Shown here: piece by piece, positions 1-7,981 of the stretch | Layout: each line of letters opens with the position of its first letter | Position numbering within the stretch: position 1 is the first letter of the stretch | Source: DATLZC01 sp037444005 | GTDB lineage: Bacteria > Chloroflexota > Dehalococcoidia > DSTF01 > JACRBR01 | Direction of reading: 5' to 3' | DNA length: 47,910 nucleotides | Assembly (NCBI GenBank): GCA_037444005.1 | Contig: JBBING010000011.1 | Coordinates: 1 to 47,910, forward strand | Made by a program: the position numbers and the translations under genes | Notes under the pieces: generated by a model | The model's input: only the letters and a program-made list of their open reading frames with translations | What the model was told of the DNA's origin: nothing | The model's database searches: none

Positions 1-1113
1 CGAGTCAGGCGTGCGCGCGATGGACGTGGGGCGAATCGCTTCGTGCGCCTCTTGCGCCCCTTTCGTCCTGGTCTTGTACACCCGGGGCGACGCTGGCAGA
101 TGGCTCTCGCCCCACGTACGCGCGATGTACTCGCGGGCCTCGCGCCGGGCCGACTCCGCGATGTGCAGTGAGTCGGTCCGCATGTATGTGATGAGCCCGA
201 CGCGCCCGTCGCCCTCGACGTCGACGCCTTCGTACAACGCCTGAGCGAGCGCCATGGTCCGCTTCGCCGTGAAGCCGAACCGGCGGGACGCCTCCTGCTG
301 GAGCGTGCTGGTGGTGAACGGCGGCTGCGGGCGGCGTCTCACCTGCCGCGTCGTGACCGCGCGAACCCGTACAGAGGCGTCGCGAAGCTCGGCCACGAGG
401 GCCGACGCCTGCGCTTCACTTCCGATCTCGAGCTTCTTGGCGCTGGCGCGCCCGTACAGCCGCGCGGTGAATGTGTCGGGCGAGCCCGGCTTCGCCAGCA
501 GGGCGTCGATGGTCCAGTATTCCTGCGGCTGGAACGACTGAATCTCGCGTTCACGCTCCACGATCATGCGCAGCGCGACCGACTGAACCCGGCCCGCAGA
601 GAGGCCGCGCCGAATCTTCTGCCACAGAAGGGGACTGATCTTGTATCCCACGAGGCGGTCGAGCACCCGGCGCGCCTGCTGCGCGTCCACCAGGCGGCCG
701 TCGATGTCGCGCGGATGCCGGAACGCGTCCTTGACGGCCTCCGGGGTGATCTCGTGAAACACGACGCGGCGGTACCGCCCCGGTTCGAGGTCGGTCGCCT
801 GCGCCACATGCCAGGAGATGGCCTCGCCTTCGCGGTCGGGGTCGGTCGCGAGGTAGACGAGGTCCGCCTTGCCGACGGCCTCCTTGAGCTGTCTGACGAC
901 GTCGCGCTTTTCCGGCGGCACCACGTATCGCGGTTGGAAGCCGCGTTCGATGTCGACGCCGAGCGTCGACCTCGGTAGATCGCGGATATGCCCGACGGAG
1001 GCCCGGACGTCGTACTCGGGGCCGAGGATGGCCGAGAGCGTGCGCGCCTTGGCCGGCGACTCGACGATCACGAGATGCTTGGCGTTGTTGTTCCTCTTCT
1101 TGCTGTTGGCCAC
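1..1113 (-). CDS. topA: DNA topoisomerase I, N-terminal part (cut by window edge)
   Basis: Type IA topoisomerase that relaxes negative supercoils by a single-strand break and a 5' phosphotyrosine link. Only the first 371 codons are in the window. The Toprim domain opens with VIVESPAKA (E18), and DPDREGE (D91, D93, E95) gives the metal ligands. The catalytic tyrosine lies in GLITYMRTDS at about residue 310, close to its place in the E. coli enzyme. The start is a GTG at 1113 preceded by GGAG; a lysine/asparagine-rich stretch precedes the Toprim strand. It lies 40 nt downstream of dprA on the same strand, and dprA-topA adjacency is common in bacteria. The C-terminal zinc or repeat domains are off the left edge. 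The identification is firm. Confidence 0.96.
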   Translation of the reverse strand, partial: MANSKKRNNNAKHLVIVESPAKARTLSAILGPEYDVRASVGHIRDLPRSTLGVDIERGFQPRYVVPPEKRDVVRQLKEAVGKADLVYLATDPDREGEAISWHVAQATDLEPGRYRRVVFHEITPEAVKDAFRHPRDIDGRLVDAQQARRVLDRLVGYKISPLLWQKIRRGLSAGRVQSVALRMIVEREREIQSFQPQEYWTIDALLAKPGSPDTFTARLYGRASAKKLEIGSEAQASALVAELRDASVRVRAVTTRQVRRRPQPPFTTSTLQQEASRRFGFTAKRTMALAQALYEGVDVEGDGRVGLITYMRTDSLHIAESARREAREYIARTWGESHLPASPRVYKTRTKGAQEAHEAIRPTSIARTPDS

Positions 1114-1153
1114 ACCTGCTCCGTTGTCCCGAGGGCTCCCGCGAAGCTCGCGG

Positions 1154-2275
1154 TCAGGCCCGGTACATGGCCGGCGCTTCGCGAGCCCGGACGTAGTTCA
1201 TCTGTCCGACCTGGCGGACCAAGCCCTTGAGTTCCAGCATAGCAAGGGCCGAACTGACCGTCGCAATGGGAAGCCCGCTTTCCCGCCGGACTTCATCAAT
1301 GTGTATCGGCTCGTGGGACAACAACCGCAGTAGGACGCTCTCGGTTTCGTCCGCCGGCACGATTTCGGCCATCTCGAGCTGATGGCCGGCCATACTCAGG
1401 TTCAGCTCTTCGAGCACGTCCTCCACCCGCATCACGAGCTTCGCCTCGCCGTCCTGGATGAGCTTGTTGGGTCCCCGGGAGGCGGGTGAGTAGATTGGGC
1501 CCGGGACGGCGAAGACCTCGCGATTCTGCTCTAGCGCCCGCCTCGCGGTGATCAGCGCGCCGCTGTCGACGTCGCCCTCGACGACGAGCACGCCGAGGCT
1601 CATGCCGCTCAGGATGCGGTTCCGCCGCGGGAAGTACTCGCTTCGCGGCTGCGTGCCGAGCGGGTAGTCGCTCACCACAGCGCCTCGGCTAGCGATCTCC
1701 TCCGCCAACCGGCGATGCTCCGGCGGGTACACGAGATCGAGGCCGCAGGCCAGCACCGCGATGGTCCGTCCGCCCGCTTCGAGCGCCGCCCGGTGCGCCA
1801 GCGCATCGATGCCGCGCGCCAGGCCGCTGACGACGGTCACCCGGTTCCGGGCCAGGTCGGCGGCGAATTGCTCCGCGGCCTGGCGGCCGTACACGCTGGC
1901 CCTGCGCGTGCCGACGATCGCCACCGCCCACTCGTCCGCCGGGGTCAGCTCGCCGCGCACGTAGAGGACCGGCGGCCGGTCGTCGATCTCCTTGAGGCGC
2001 GGTGGATAGCGCTCGTCGTGCCACGTGAGCGCGGTGACGCCGGCGCGCTCGAGCCGCTCGAGCTCGGCCTGCGGGTCGATCTCGTCCCGCGCCTGGATCA
2101 GCGCCCGCACGCTGCCGTCGTCGAGGCCCGCCGCCTTCAGCGCGCCCGGCGACGCCGACCACGCGCGCTCGAGCGTCCCGAAGCGCCGCTCGAGGAGCGA
2201 AAGACGTACCCGCCCGAACCTCGGGATACGGCCGAAGGCGAGCCAGTAGGGAAGGTCGCGAGCGTCGTTGCCCAT
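1154..2275 (-). CDS. dprA: DNA processing protein DprA
   Basis: DprA/Smf binds incoming single-stranded DNA and loads RecA during natural transformation. The 373-residue protein has an N-terminal SAM-like region (1-75) and a Rossmann-like DprA core with VGTRRAS (121-127), VVSGLARGIDALAHRAAL (148-165) and VLACGLDLVYPPEH. A C-terminal winged helix follows (about 310-365, IDEVRRESGLPIATVSSAL). Length and domain order are typical. It begins 8 nt after the GerW-like gene, with only a weak ribosome-binding site, so it is probably translated from the shared transcript, and it is followed by topA. Presence of dprA does not by itself prove competence, because the gene is widely kept in non-transformable bacteria. 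Confidence 0.95.
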   Translation of the reverse strand: MGNDARDLPYWLAFGRIPRFGRVRLSLLERRFGTLERAWSASPGALKAAGLDDGSVRALIQARDEIDPQAELERLERAGVTALTWHDERYPPRLKEIDDRPPVLYVRGELTPADEWAVAIVGTRRASVYGRQAAEQFAADLARNRVTVVSGLARGIDALAHRAALEAGGRTIAVLACGLDLVYPPEHRRLAEEIASRGAVVSDYPLGTQPRSEYFPRRNRILSGMSLGVLVVEGDVDSGALITARRALEQNREVFAVPGPIYSPASRGPNKLIQDGEAKLVMRVEDVLEELNLSMAGHQLEMAEIVPADETESVLLRLLSHEPIHIDEVRRESGLPIATVSSALAMLELKGLVRQVGQMNYVRAREAPAMYRA

Positions 2276-2283
2276 CGTCGCGC

Positions 2284-2733
2284 TCAGGGCAGCACCGGCG
2301 AGGCGGCACGCCGCGCCAGGAACAATCGGGCGAACGGTACCCCGCGCATGCCACGCCGCGCAAGCAGCAGGAGCGCGACGAGCAGCGCCAGTCGAAGCGC
2401 CACCTCTTGCGGCGACGGCTCCACCGGCACCCAGCGAGCGCCCCGATCGGAGATCTCGATGAAGCCCGCGGGGCTCATTCGCCCCATGCCTCCGCCTCCG
2501 CCGCCGCTGCCGTATCCCTCGCGCGGCTCCTGGCCTTCGACCGCGGTCCGCTGGACGCCGCCCCCGCCGCCTCCTCCGCCACCGAACGCGAGACGCACCG
2601 TCGCGGCAGGAATCACGGTGACGCCGTCGCGGCTCACGGGCTCGCCGTAGACCGTGTGCGCCATGAACTGGCCGCGGAAGCCCTCGACTACGGAGTTGAT
2701 GATGCGCGCGGCGACCGGTCCGTGGTCGTTCAC
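2284..2733 (-). CDS. GerW/YtfJ family protein
   Basis: A 149-residue protein of the GerW/YtfJ (Spore_YtfJ) family. In Bacillus the family member is needed for germination of spores lacking GerE-type functions, but homologues occur in many non-spore-formers with unknown roles. The N-terminal part has the family pattern (VYGEPVSRDGVTVIPAATVRL), followed by two glycine runs (nine and six Gly) and a C-terminal hydrophobic segment (ALRLALLVALLLLA) that could anchor it in the membrane. The GTG start at 2733 is chosen because AAAGGAGG stands 7 nt before it; an in-frame ATG 21 nt upstream has no such site. It lies between the MOSC gene and dprA on one strand. The family call is good; the function in this organism is unknown. 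Confidence 0.8.
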   Translation of the reverse strand: MNDHGPVAARIINSVVEGFRGQFMAHTVYGEPVSRDGVTVIPAATVRLAFGGGGGGGGGVQRTAVEGQEPREGYGSGGGGGGMGRMSPAGFIEISDRGARWVPVEPSPQEVALRLALLVALLLLARRGMRGVPFARLFLARRAASPVLP

Positions 2734-2815
2734 TGGGAGCCTCCTTTCTCGCAAGCCGGGGCGTTCCGCAGATGCCCGGCAGACACTGGGCCGCCGACGC
2801 CGGGCTGGCGCGACG

Positions 2816-3322
2816 TCACGACGGGCTCGGCGCTCGCCGACGGACGGTCACGCGCTCGCCCGGGGCGACCGAACCCGTCCGCGTCACCACCGCCAGCACG
2901 CCGCGCCGGCCGTACGCGGCCTTCACCATGTCGGGATGCCAGATCTGCAGATTCGCGCAGGGATTGTTATGTCCGGTAATTTCGATGGCGGCGCCCCCAC
3001 CGAACTCGAGCACGTCCCCCTCCTCGAGCCAGGCCAGATCGCCCAGACCGCGCACGAGGATGTTCTCCCCGAACCCGCCGCGCGGGATCGCGCAGCCCAG
3101 CTCGCGTTCGAGCGCCTCGATCACCTCTGCGGAGACGACGGTGACCTGTCTCCGATTCGGCTCGGTCTCGCCGCGGCGATTCACCCGCGTCGGCCCGGCA
3201 TGGTAATCGCCGTCCACGCCGTAGGCGGTCAGCACGATGCGCTCTCGCGGCCGTTTGGGTACGCCGCCCCGAGGGCTCGAACAGACGGCGACCACCTCTC
3301 CGACCAACGACCCGGCGGACAT
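2816..3322 (-). CDS. MOSC domain-containing protein
   Basis: A stand-alone MOSC domain (168 residues), related to the C-terminal domain of molybdenum cofactor sulfurase and to YiiM. MOSC proteins move sulfur to or from a molybdenum cofactor using a conserved cysteine. The family pattern is visible: YGVDGDYHAG, RQVTVVSAEVIEAL, a glycine-rich GGFGENILVRG, and the cysteine in HNNPCANLQ (about residue 122). A strong GAAGGAGG precedes the ATG. It follows the nitroreductase gene by about 50 nt on the same strand. No molybdopterin biosynthesis gene is in the window, so its partner enzyme is unknown. Confidence 0.88.
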   Translation of the reverse strand: MSAGSLVGEVVAVCSSPRGGVPKRPRERIVLTAYGVDGDYHAGPTRVNRRGETEPNRRQVTVVSAEVIEALERELGCAIPRGGFGENILVRGLGDLAWLEEGDVLEFGGGAAIEITGHNNPCANLQIWHPDMVKAAYGRRGVLAVVTRTGSVAPGERVTVRRRAPSPS

Positions 3323-3373
3323 GGGGCCTCCTTCGCAGTAGCCCGCAGCATAGCGAACCGACGCATGCCGCCT

Positions 3374-3979
3374 CTACCGGCGCTCCAGGACCCGCTCGAC
3401 CAGGAGCGGCGGTCGATCCCGCGGCCGGTACGATGGGTCGGGGTATCCGAGCGCGACCAGCGCTTGCGCCACGAACGCTTCCGGAAGAAGGAGCGCGCGA
3501 CGCACCGCGTCGGGGCAGAACAGCGGCGCCGAAATCCAGAACGAGGCGAGCCCTTTCGCGTGCGCTGCGAGCATGAGATTCTGCAGGGCTGCCCCGAAGC
3601 TGTGCATGGCCAGCCCCCATTCCGCCTGACGCCGTCGCTCGTCAGGCCACCGCCGGAGCCCCTCGTCGACCAGGCCGCCCAGCACGAGCGCCGGCGCCCT
3701 CAGGATTTGCGCTCGCGACCGGGCGAGCAGCGCTTGGATGCGCTCAGCGGGAACGCCGTCGCGCTCGAGGTCGCTCCGCCACGCCGCGCCCATCGCTTCC
3801 GCGAGCGTCTCGCGCGCCTCCGCGCCCAGCGTCACGAATCGCCAGGGCTGCGTGTGATGCGGGGCAGGAGCCGCGCACGCCAGCGCCACGAGCTCCTCGA
3901 CGAGCCCTTCGGGCACCGGCCGGGGTAGAAACGCCCGGATCGACCGCCGGGTGCGGATCGCTTCGATCGCGTCCATCAT
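3374..3979 (-). CDS. Nitroreductase-family FMN protein, likely dehydro-F420-0 reductase
   Basis: A 201-residue nitroreductase-fold flavoprotein. MDAIEAIRTRRSIRAFLPRPV is the classic FMN-binding N-terminus (RTRRSIR), followed by PHHTQPWRFV and a C-terminal VALGYPD. The ATG at 3979 overlaps the cofC stop codon as ATGA, so translation is coupled to cofC. In Mycobacterium FbiB the F420 gamma-glutamyl ligase is fused to a nitroreductase domain that reduces dehydro-F420-0 with FMNH2. Tight coupling here to cofC and cofD suggests this is the same activity as a separate protein. What is seen is the fold and the overlap; the exact substrate is inferred. A general NAD(P)H-dependent nitroreductase is the alternative. 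Confidence 0.8.
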   Translation of the reverse strand: MMDAIEAIRTRRSIRAFLPRPVPEGLVEELVALACAAPAPHHTQPWRFVTLGAEARETLAEAMGAAWRSDLERDGVPAERIQALLARSRAQILRAPALVLGGLVDEGLRRWPDERRRQAEWGLAMHSFGAALQNLMLAAHAKGLASFWISAPLFCPDAVRRALLLPEAFVAQALVALGYPDPSYRPRDRPPLLVERVLERR

Positions 3980-4617
3980 GCGCTCGCAGGAAGGATGGCG
4001 CGCACGAGCTCGCCGGTCGCGCCTCCCGGCGGCCGCGCCAGGAGCGCCATCAGATCTTCGGGGCGGTCCACGTCGAACGCGATGCGCTCGTTCTGGAGGC
4101 TGACAAACCGCACCCCGGCCGCTTCCGCCTCCTCCGCATGAGCGTCGAAGCTCCGCGGACCGAACCGCAGGCGGATGGCGTCGGGCGGACGGAGCGCCAG
4201 CGCATTCGTCCCCCCGTCGTGCGATCGCACCGCGACCACGCAGGGGCTGTCGATCAACGCGTCGAGCACGCCGCGCAGGTCGTACGCCCGCGCCAGGGGC
4301 ACGTCGGCGTGCACGATGAGCAGCGTATCGCACGAGCGCCGGCGCATCAGCGAGCGGCTTGCCCATTCGAGCGCCGCGTTGAGGCCCGATGCGTTCGCCG
4401 ATTCCAGCAACGGCGTCGCGCCCGCATCCCGCGCGGTCCACAACGCCTCCGAATCCCGGCTCACGACGGCGACACCGTCCACCACCTGCGCCGCCGCGGC
4501 GATGACGTCGCGCAGCATCGCGAGGGCGAGCCGCTCGCGGTCGCGCTCGGACAGCGTTCCGCCGAGCCGCTCCTTCGCCGTGCGCAGGTCCTTCACCGGG
4601 ATGAGCGCCCACTTCAT
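3976..4617 (-). CDS. cofC: 2-phospho-L-lactate / phosphoenolpyruvate guanylyltransferase
   Basis: CofC (FbiD) activates 2-phospholactate or phosphoenolpyruvate with GTP, making the donor for CofD in coenzyme F420 synthesis. The 213-residue protein begins with MKWALIPVKDLRTAKERLG, the nucleotidyltransferase P-loop-like start of the family. It continues with ADVPLA (metal site), SHDGGTNAL and a C-terminal AFDVDRPEDL typical of CofC. Its ATG overlaps the cofD stop by 4 nt, and its own stop overlaps the next start by 4 nt, giving a tightly coupled trio. The substrate (lactate versus pyruvate phosphate) cannot be read from the sequence with certainty. Confidence 0.94.
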   Translation of the reverse strand: MKWALIPVKDLRTAKERLGGTLSERDRERLALAMLRDVIAAAAQVVDGVAVVSRDSEALWTARDAGATPLLESANASGLNAALEWASRSLMRRRSCDTLLIVHADVPLARAYDLRGVLDALIDSPCVVAVRSHDGGTNALALRPPDAIRLRFGPRSFDAHAEEAEAAGVRFVSLQNERIAFDVDRPEDLMALLARPPGGATGELVRAILPASA

Positions 4618-5546
4618 CCGATCGCTCCCGCCGCCGTGAGCGCCGCCTTCGCCAGCGCCTCCTTCTCCCGGGGACCGCGCATCACGGTGTCCACCACCAC
4701 CGCACGCACGCCCTGCGCCTCGACGCGCTCACCCAGGTGGGCGTCCACGCGGTCGACAATGAGCGCGTCCAGGAAATCGGCGTACAGCGCGGCGACGGCC
4801 GCGGCCGACGGCTCGTGGCCCAGCGCGCGCAGCATGCGGTCGGCCGGACCCTTGAGCGTCCGCCCTCCGACGATGGGGCTGACCGCCACGACGGGGGCCG
4901 CCGTCTCCCGCAGGGCTTCTCGTACGCCCGAGACCGCCAGAATCGGGCCGATGCTCACGATGGGGTTGCTCGGCGCCACGATCACCGCCTCCGCCTCGCG
5001 AATCGCCTGGATGACGCCCGGGGCCGGGCGCGCCGCCTCCGCGCCGTCGAAACGGACCGCGCGGACTTCGTCCTGCCAGCCGCGCTTTACGAAGTATTCC
5101 TGGAACGACAGTGTCCCGGCGTCCGTGTCCACTACTGTGCGCAGCCGGTCGTCGGTGACCGGAAGCAGCCGGCACCGCACGCCGAAGGCCTGCGCGATGG
5201 ACGCCGTCGCCTCGCTTAGCGTGCGTCCTTCGCGAAGCAGCGCGGTCCGATGGACGTGGGTGGCAAGGTCGCGGTCGCCCAGGGCGAACCAGGTGTCGTG
5301 TCCCAGCGCGCCCAACCGTTCCAGGCAGGCGAATCCTTCGTCCCGCAGGCCCCAACCTTTGGTCTCGTCCACGGCGCCGCCGAGCGTGTACACCACGATG
5401 TCGATGTCGGGGGACACGTGCAGCCCGAAGAACTCCTCGTCGTCACCGACGTTGGAGATCACGGTGACGCGCGCCGGATCGACGACGGAGACCAGCCCCT
5501 CGAGAAAGCGCGCGGCGCCGACGCCGCCCGCGAGCACGGTGATCAT
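4614..5546 (-). CDS. cofD: 2-phospho-L-lactate transferase CofD
   Basis: CofD (FbiA) transfers the phospholactyl or enolpyruvyl phosphate group from the GDP- or PP-linked donor to the deazaflavin Fo, giving F420-0 or dehydro-F420-0. The 310-residue length is normal. Family hallmarks are MITVLAGGVGAARFLEGL, the NVGDDEEFFGLHVSPDIDIV stretch, a FALGDRDLATHVHRT substrate region, and APSNPIVSIGPIL near the centre. It starts 4 nt after the mutS2 stop codon and overlaps cofC by 4 nt. No cofE, cofG or cofH is in the window, so Fo synthesis and glutamylation must be encoded elsewhere. Confidence 0.96.
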   Translation of the reverse strand: MITVLAGGVGAARFLEGLVSVVDPARVTVISNVGDDEEFFGLHVSPDIDIVVYTLGGAVDETKGWGLRDEGFACLERLGALGHDTWFALGDRDLATHVHRTALLREGRTLSEATASIAQAFGVRCRLLPVTDDRLRTVVDTDAGTLSFQEYFVKRGWQDEVRAVRFDGAEAARPAPGVIQAIREAEAVIVAPSNPIVSIGPILAVSGVREALRETAAPVVAVSPIVGGRTLKGPADRMLRALGHEPSAAAVAALYADFLDALIVDRVDAHLGERVEAQGVRAVVVDTVMRGPREKEALAKAALTAAGAIG

Positions 5547-5550
5547 CGGC

Positions 5551-7935
5551 TCACACCGCCAGGTGCACGACCGTCACCCCGTCGCCTCCCTCGAACGGCT
5601 CGGCGCTTTCGAAGGCGCGAACCAGCGGGTGACGCTCCAGCAGATGCCGGATCTCGCGGCGGAGCGTGCCGGTGCCCTTGCCGTGCACGACGCGCGTCGT
5701 CGCGAGGCCGGCGCGGAACGCGTCATCGAGATGCCGTTCGACCAGGGGCAGCGCCTCCTCAATGGTCTGGCCTCGCACCTCGATCTCCGGCGCCACGGCC
5801 GGCGGCGGAGGCGCGACGACTTCGATTCTCGGGCCCGTTTTCACGTGGGGCCGCTGTACGCGCTCCACCTGGTCGAGCCGGATCCGGCTGCGGAGCGGAC
5901 CGAGCCGGATCTCGACCTCGCCGTCCGCAGGGGGCCCCAGCGCCTCACCGAAGCGCTCCATACCGCGAATCCACACCAGGTCGCCCGCCCGGATCTCCGA
6001 CGGCGGCGGGCCCGGCGGCGCACGCCGAGCCTCCCGGCGCTTCGGCGCCGTTCGCCGCTCGACGACGCGCTTCGCCTCCTCGGCCCGAGCGATAGCCTCC
6101 TGCAGCCGCCTGGCCGCCCGCGCCAGCCGCTGGCGTTCGGCCTCACGTTTGGCCTCCTTGAGCGCCCGGCGCGTGTCCGCGAGCTCACGCTCCAGCTCCT
6201 CGACCGTGCGGGCAACGATGCGGGCGCGCTCTTCCTCGATCGCCTGGAGTTTTTCCTCGAGCCGCGCGCGGATGCGCTCCGCCTCGTCGCGCGCCAGCCG
6301 CTCGCTCCGGCGCTCCTCCTCGGCCTCGCGCCGCTCGCGCTGAATCTCGGCGAGCATAGATTCGACCTGGAGATGCTCGGCGCTGAGGTGCCGGCGCGCG
6401 GCATCGATGACCTCCCTCGGCAGCCCCAGCCGCTCGGCGATGGCGAGCGCGTTGCTGCGCCCGGGAAGGCCGATCGTGAGCCGGTAGGTCGGCGCCAGGG
6501 TGACCGGATCGAACTCCACGCTGCCGTTAACGATGCCCTCCGTGGCGTGGGCGAAGGCTTTGAGCTCACCATGGTGAGTCGTCGCCACCGTCACGCTGCC
6601 CCGCCGCAACAATTCCTCCAGCACGGCGCGCGCAAGTGCGGCGCCCTCGATGGGGTCGGTGCCCGCGGCGAGCTCGTCGAGAAGCACGAGGCTGCGTTCG
6701 TCCGCCTCGCGCAGGATGCGGATGATGTGGGTCATGTGGCTGCTGAACGTCGAGAGCGACTGCTCGATGCTCTGCTCGTCCCCGATGTCCGCGTAGACCG
6801 CGCGAAAGACGGGAACCCGGGAACCGGCGTCGGCCGGGACCGGCAGCCCCGCGCACGCCATGAGCGTCAGCAGCCCCGCAGTCTTCAGCGCGACCGTCTT
6901 ACCTCCCGTGTTGGGCCCGGTGATGAGCAGCACACGGTAGCCGCCGCCCACGGTCACCGTGACCGGCACGACATCTCCTTTCAGGAGCGGGTGTCGCGCG
7001 TTCAGCAGATGCAGCTCCCCCGGAGACGGCGTCAACCACGGCTGATCTTCGCCGGCGTAGGGCAGCTCGTGCGCGCCCAGCTCGTCCCCCAGACGCGCTT
7101 TCGCCAGGGCGAGGTCGATTTCGGCGAGCGCTTCCACCGAGGCGATGATCGCGTCCGCTCGGGCGCCGACCTCCGCGCTGAGCCGCCGCAGGACGCGCTC
7201 GACCTCTCGCTGCTCCTCGAGCTGCAGCTCCCGCCACTGGTTCGCCAGGTCCACCACCGCGAGCGGCTCGACGAACACCGTCGCTCCGGAAGAGGACACA
7301 TCGTGCACGACGCCCTTGATCTGCCCGCGGAAGTCGGCCTTCACGGGGATGACGTACCGGCCGTCCCGCATGGTGATAATGGGCTCCTGTACCCAACCTC
7401 GCGCCACGCCGGCCGCGAGGATCTCCTGCAGGCGGCTGGAGAGCCGGTCGTGCGCGATGCGGATGTCGCGCCGCAAGATGCCCAGCATCGGGCTCGCGGC
7501 GTCCGTGACCTCGGCCCGCTGGTTGACGCTACGGCCGATGAGATCGAGCAGTCCGGGTTGCGGTTCGATCCGGGCGGCGACCCCGGCGAGCAACGGCAGC
7601 GCCGCCCCGAGGCGGGAGAGCGTGGCGTGCGCCTCGCGCGCCGCAGCCAGCAACGAGGCGATCTCCAGAAGCTCCGAAGGCTCCAGCACGCCCCCCAGGG
7701 CCGCCTTCCGGGCAAGCTCGCGCACGTCGCGCGCGCCCTCCACGCCGACGCGCGGCTTCATCTCGCGGAGCCGTCGGGCTTCCGCTGTCATCCGCTGGCG
7801 TCGCACGACCTCGTCGAAGTCGTTCGACGGGCGCAACGCTAGGGCCAGCTCGCGCGACGCCGAGAACGAGGTCAGCCGGGCGAGACGGTCGACGATTTTC
7901 TCGAATTCCAGCGTCTTGAGCGCGTGTTCGTCCAC
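5551..7935 (-). CDS. mutS2: Endonuclease MutS2
   Basis: MutS2 binds branched DNA or stalled ribosomes and suppresses homologous recombination; in Bacillus it also splits collided ribosomes. The 794-residue length is standard. It has the MutS-like core and clamp, a Walker A GPNTGGKT at residues 340-347, a Walker B region LVLLDELAAGTDP, and a long charged coiled coil (about 510-630). A C-terminal Smr nuclease domain carries HGKGTG near residue 751. The LDLRG-type Smr motif is changed to EVRGQT. The GTG start at 7935 gives the conserved N-terminus (DEHALKTLEFEKI); in-frame codons further upstream read low-complexity sequence. It lies 46 nt after the MFS gene and 4 nt before cofD. Confidence 0.96.
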   Translation of the reverse strand: MDEHALKTLEFEKIVDRLARLTSFSASRELALALRPSNDFDEVVRRQRMTAEARRLREMKPRVGVEGARDVRELARKAALGGVLEPSELLEIASLLAAAREAHATLSRLGAALPLLAGVAARIEPQPGLLDLIGRSVNQRAEVTDAASPMLGILRRDIRIAHDRLSSRLQEILAAGVARGWVQEPIITMRDGRYVIPVKADFRGQIKGVVHDVSSSGATVFVEPLAVVDLANQWRELQLEEQREVERVLRRLSAEVGARADAIIASVEALAEIDLALAKARLGDELGAHELPYAGEDQPWLTPSPGELHLLNARHPLLKGDVVPVTVTVGGGYRVLLITGPNTGGKTVALKTAGLLTLMACAGLPVPADAGSRVPVFRAVYADIGDEQSIEQSLSTFSSHMTHIIRILREADERSLVLLDELAAGTDPIEGAALARAVLEELLRRGSVTVATTHHGELKAFAHATEGIVNGSVEFDPVTLAPTYRLTIGLPGRSNALAIAERLGLPREVIDAARRHLSAEHLQVESMLAEIQRERREAEEERRSERLARDEAERIRARLEEKLQAIEEERARIVARTVEELERELADTRRALKEAKREAERQRLARAARRLQEAIARAEEAKRVVERRTAPKRREARRAPPGPPPSEIRAGDLVWIRGMERFGEALGPPADGEVEIRLGPLRSRIRLDQVERVQRPHVKTGPRIEVVAPPPPAVAPEIEVRGQTIEEALPLVERHLDDAFRAGLATTRVVHGKGTGTLRREIRHLLERHPLVRAFESAEPFEGGDGVTVVHLAV

Positions 7936-7981
7936 TGCGCTCGAATTGTAACGGACCCGCCGGCGCCGACGCAGACCGTCG

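Noticed and set aside
2455..2600. Simple-sequence repeat or small CRISPR-like array in the GGC-rich stretch
   Set aside because: The repeats are the glycine runs of the GerW-like protein and match the family's usual glycine-rich loops; there are no regularly spaced units.
4138..7842. A very long plus-strand open frame of more than 1200 codons
   Set aside because: It lies antisense to cofC, cofD and mutS2, has low-complexity Arg/Pro/Ala-rich translation with no motif, and arises from the strong G/C third-position bias of the real minus-strand genes.
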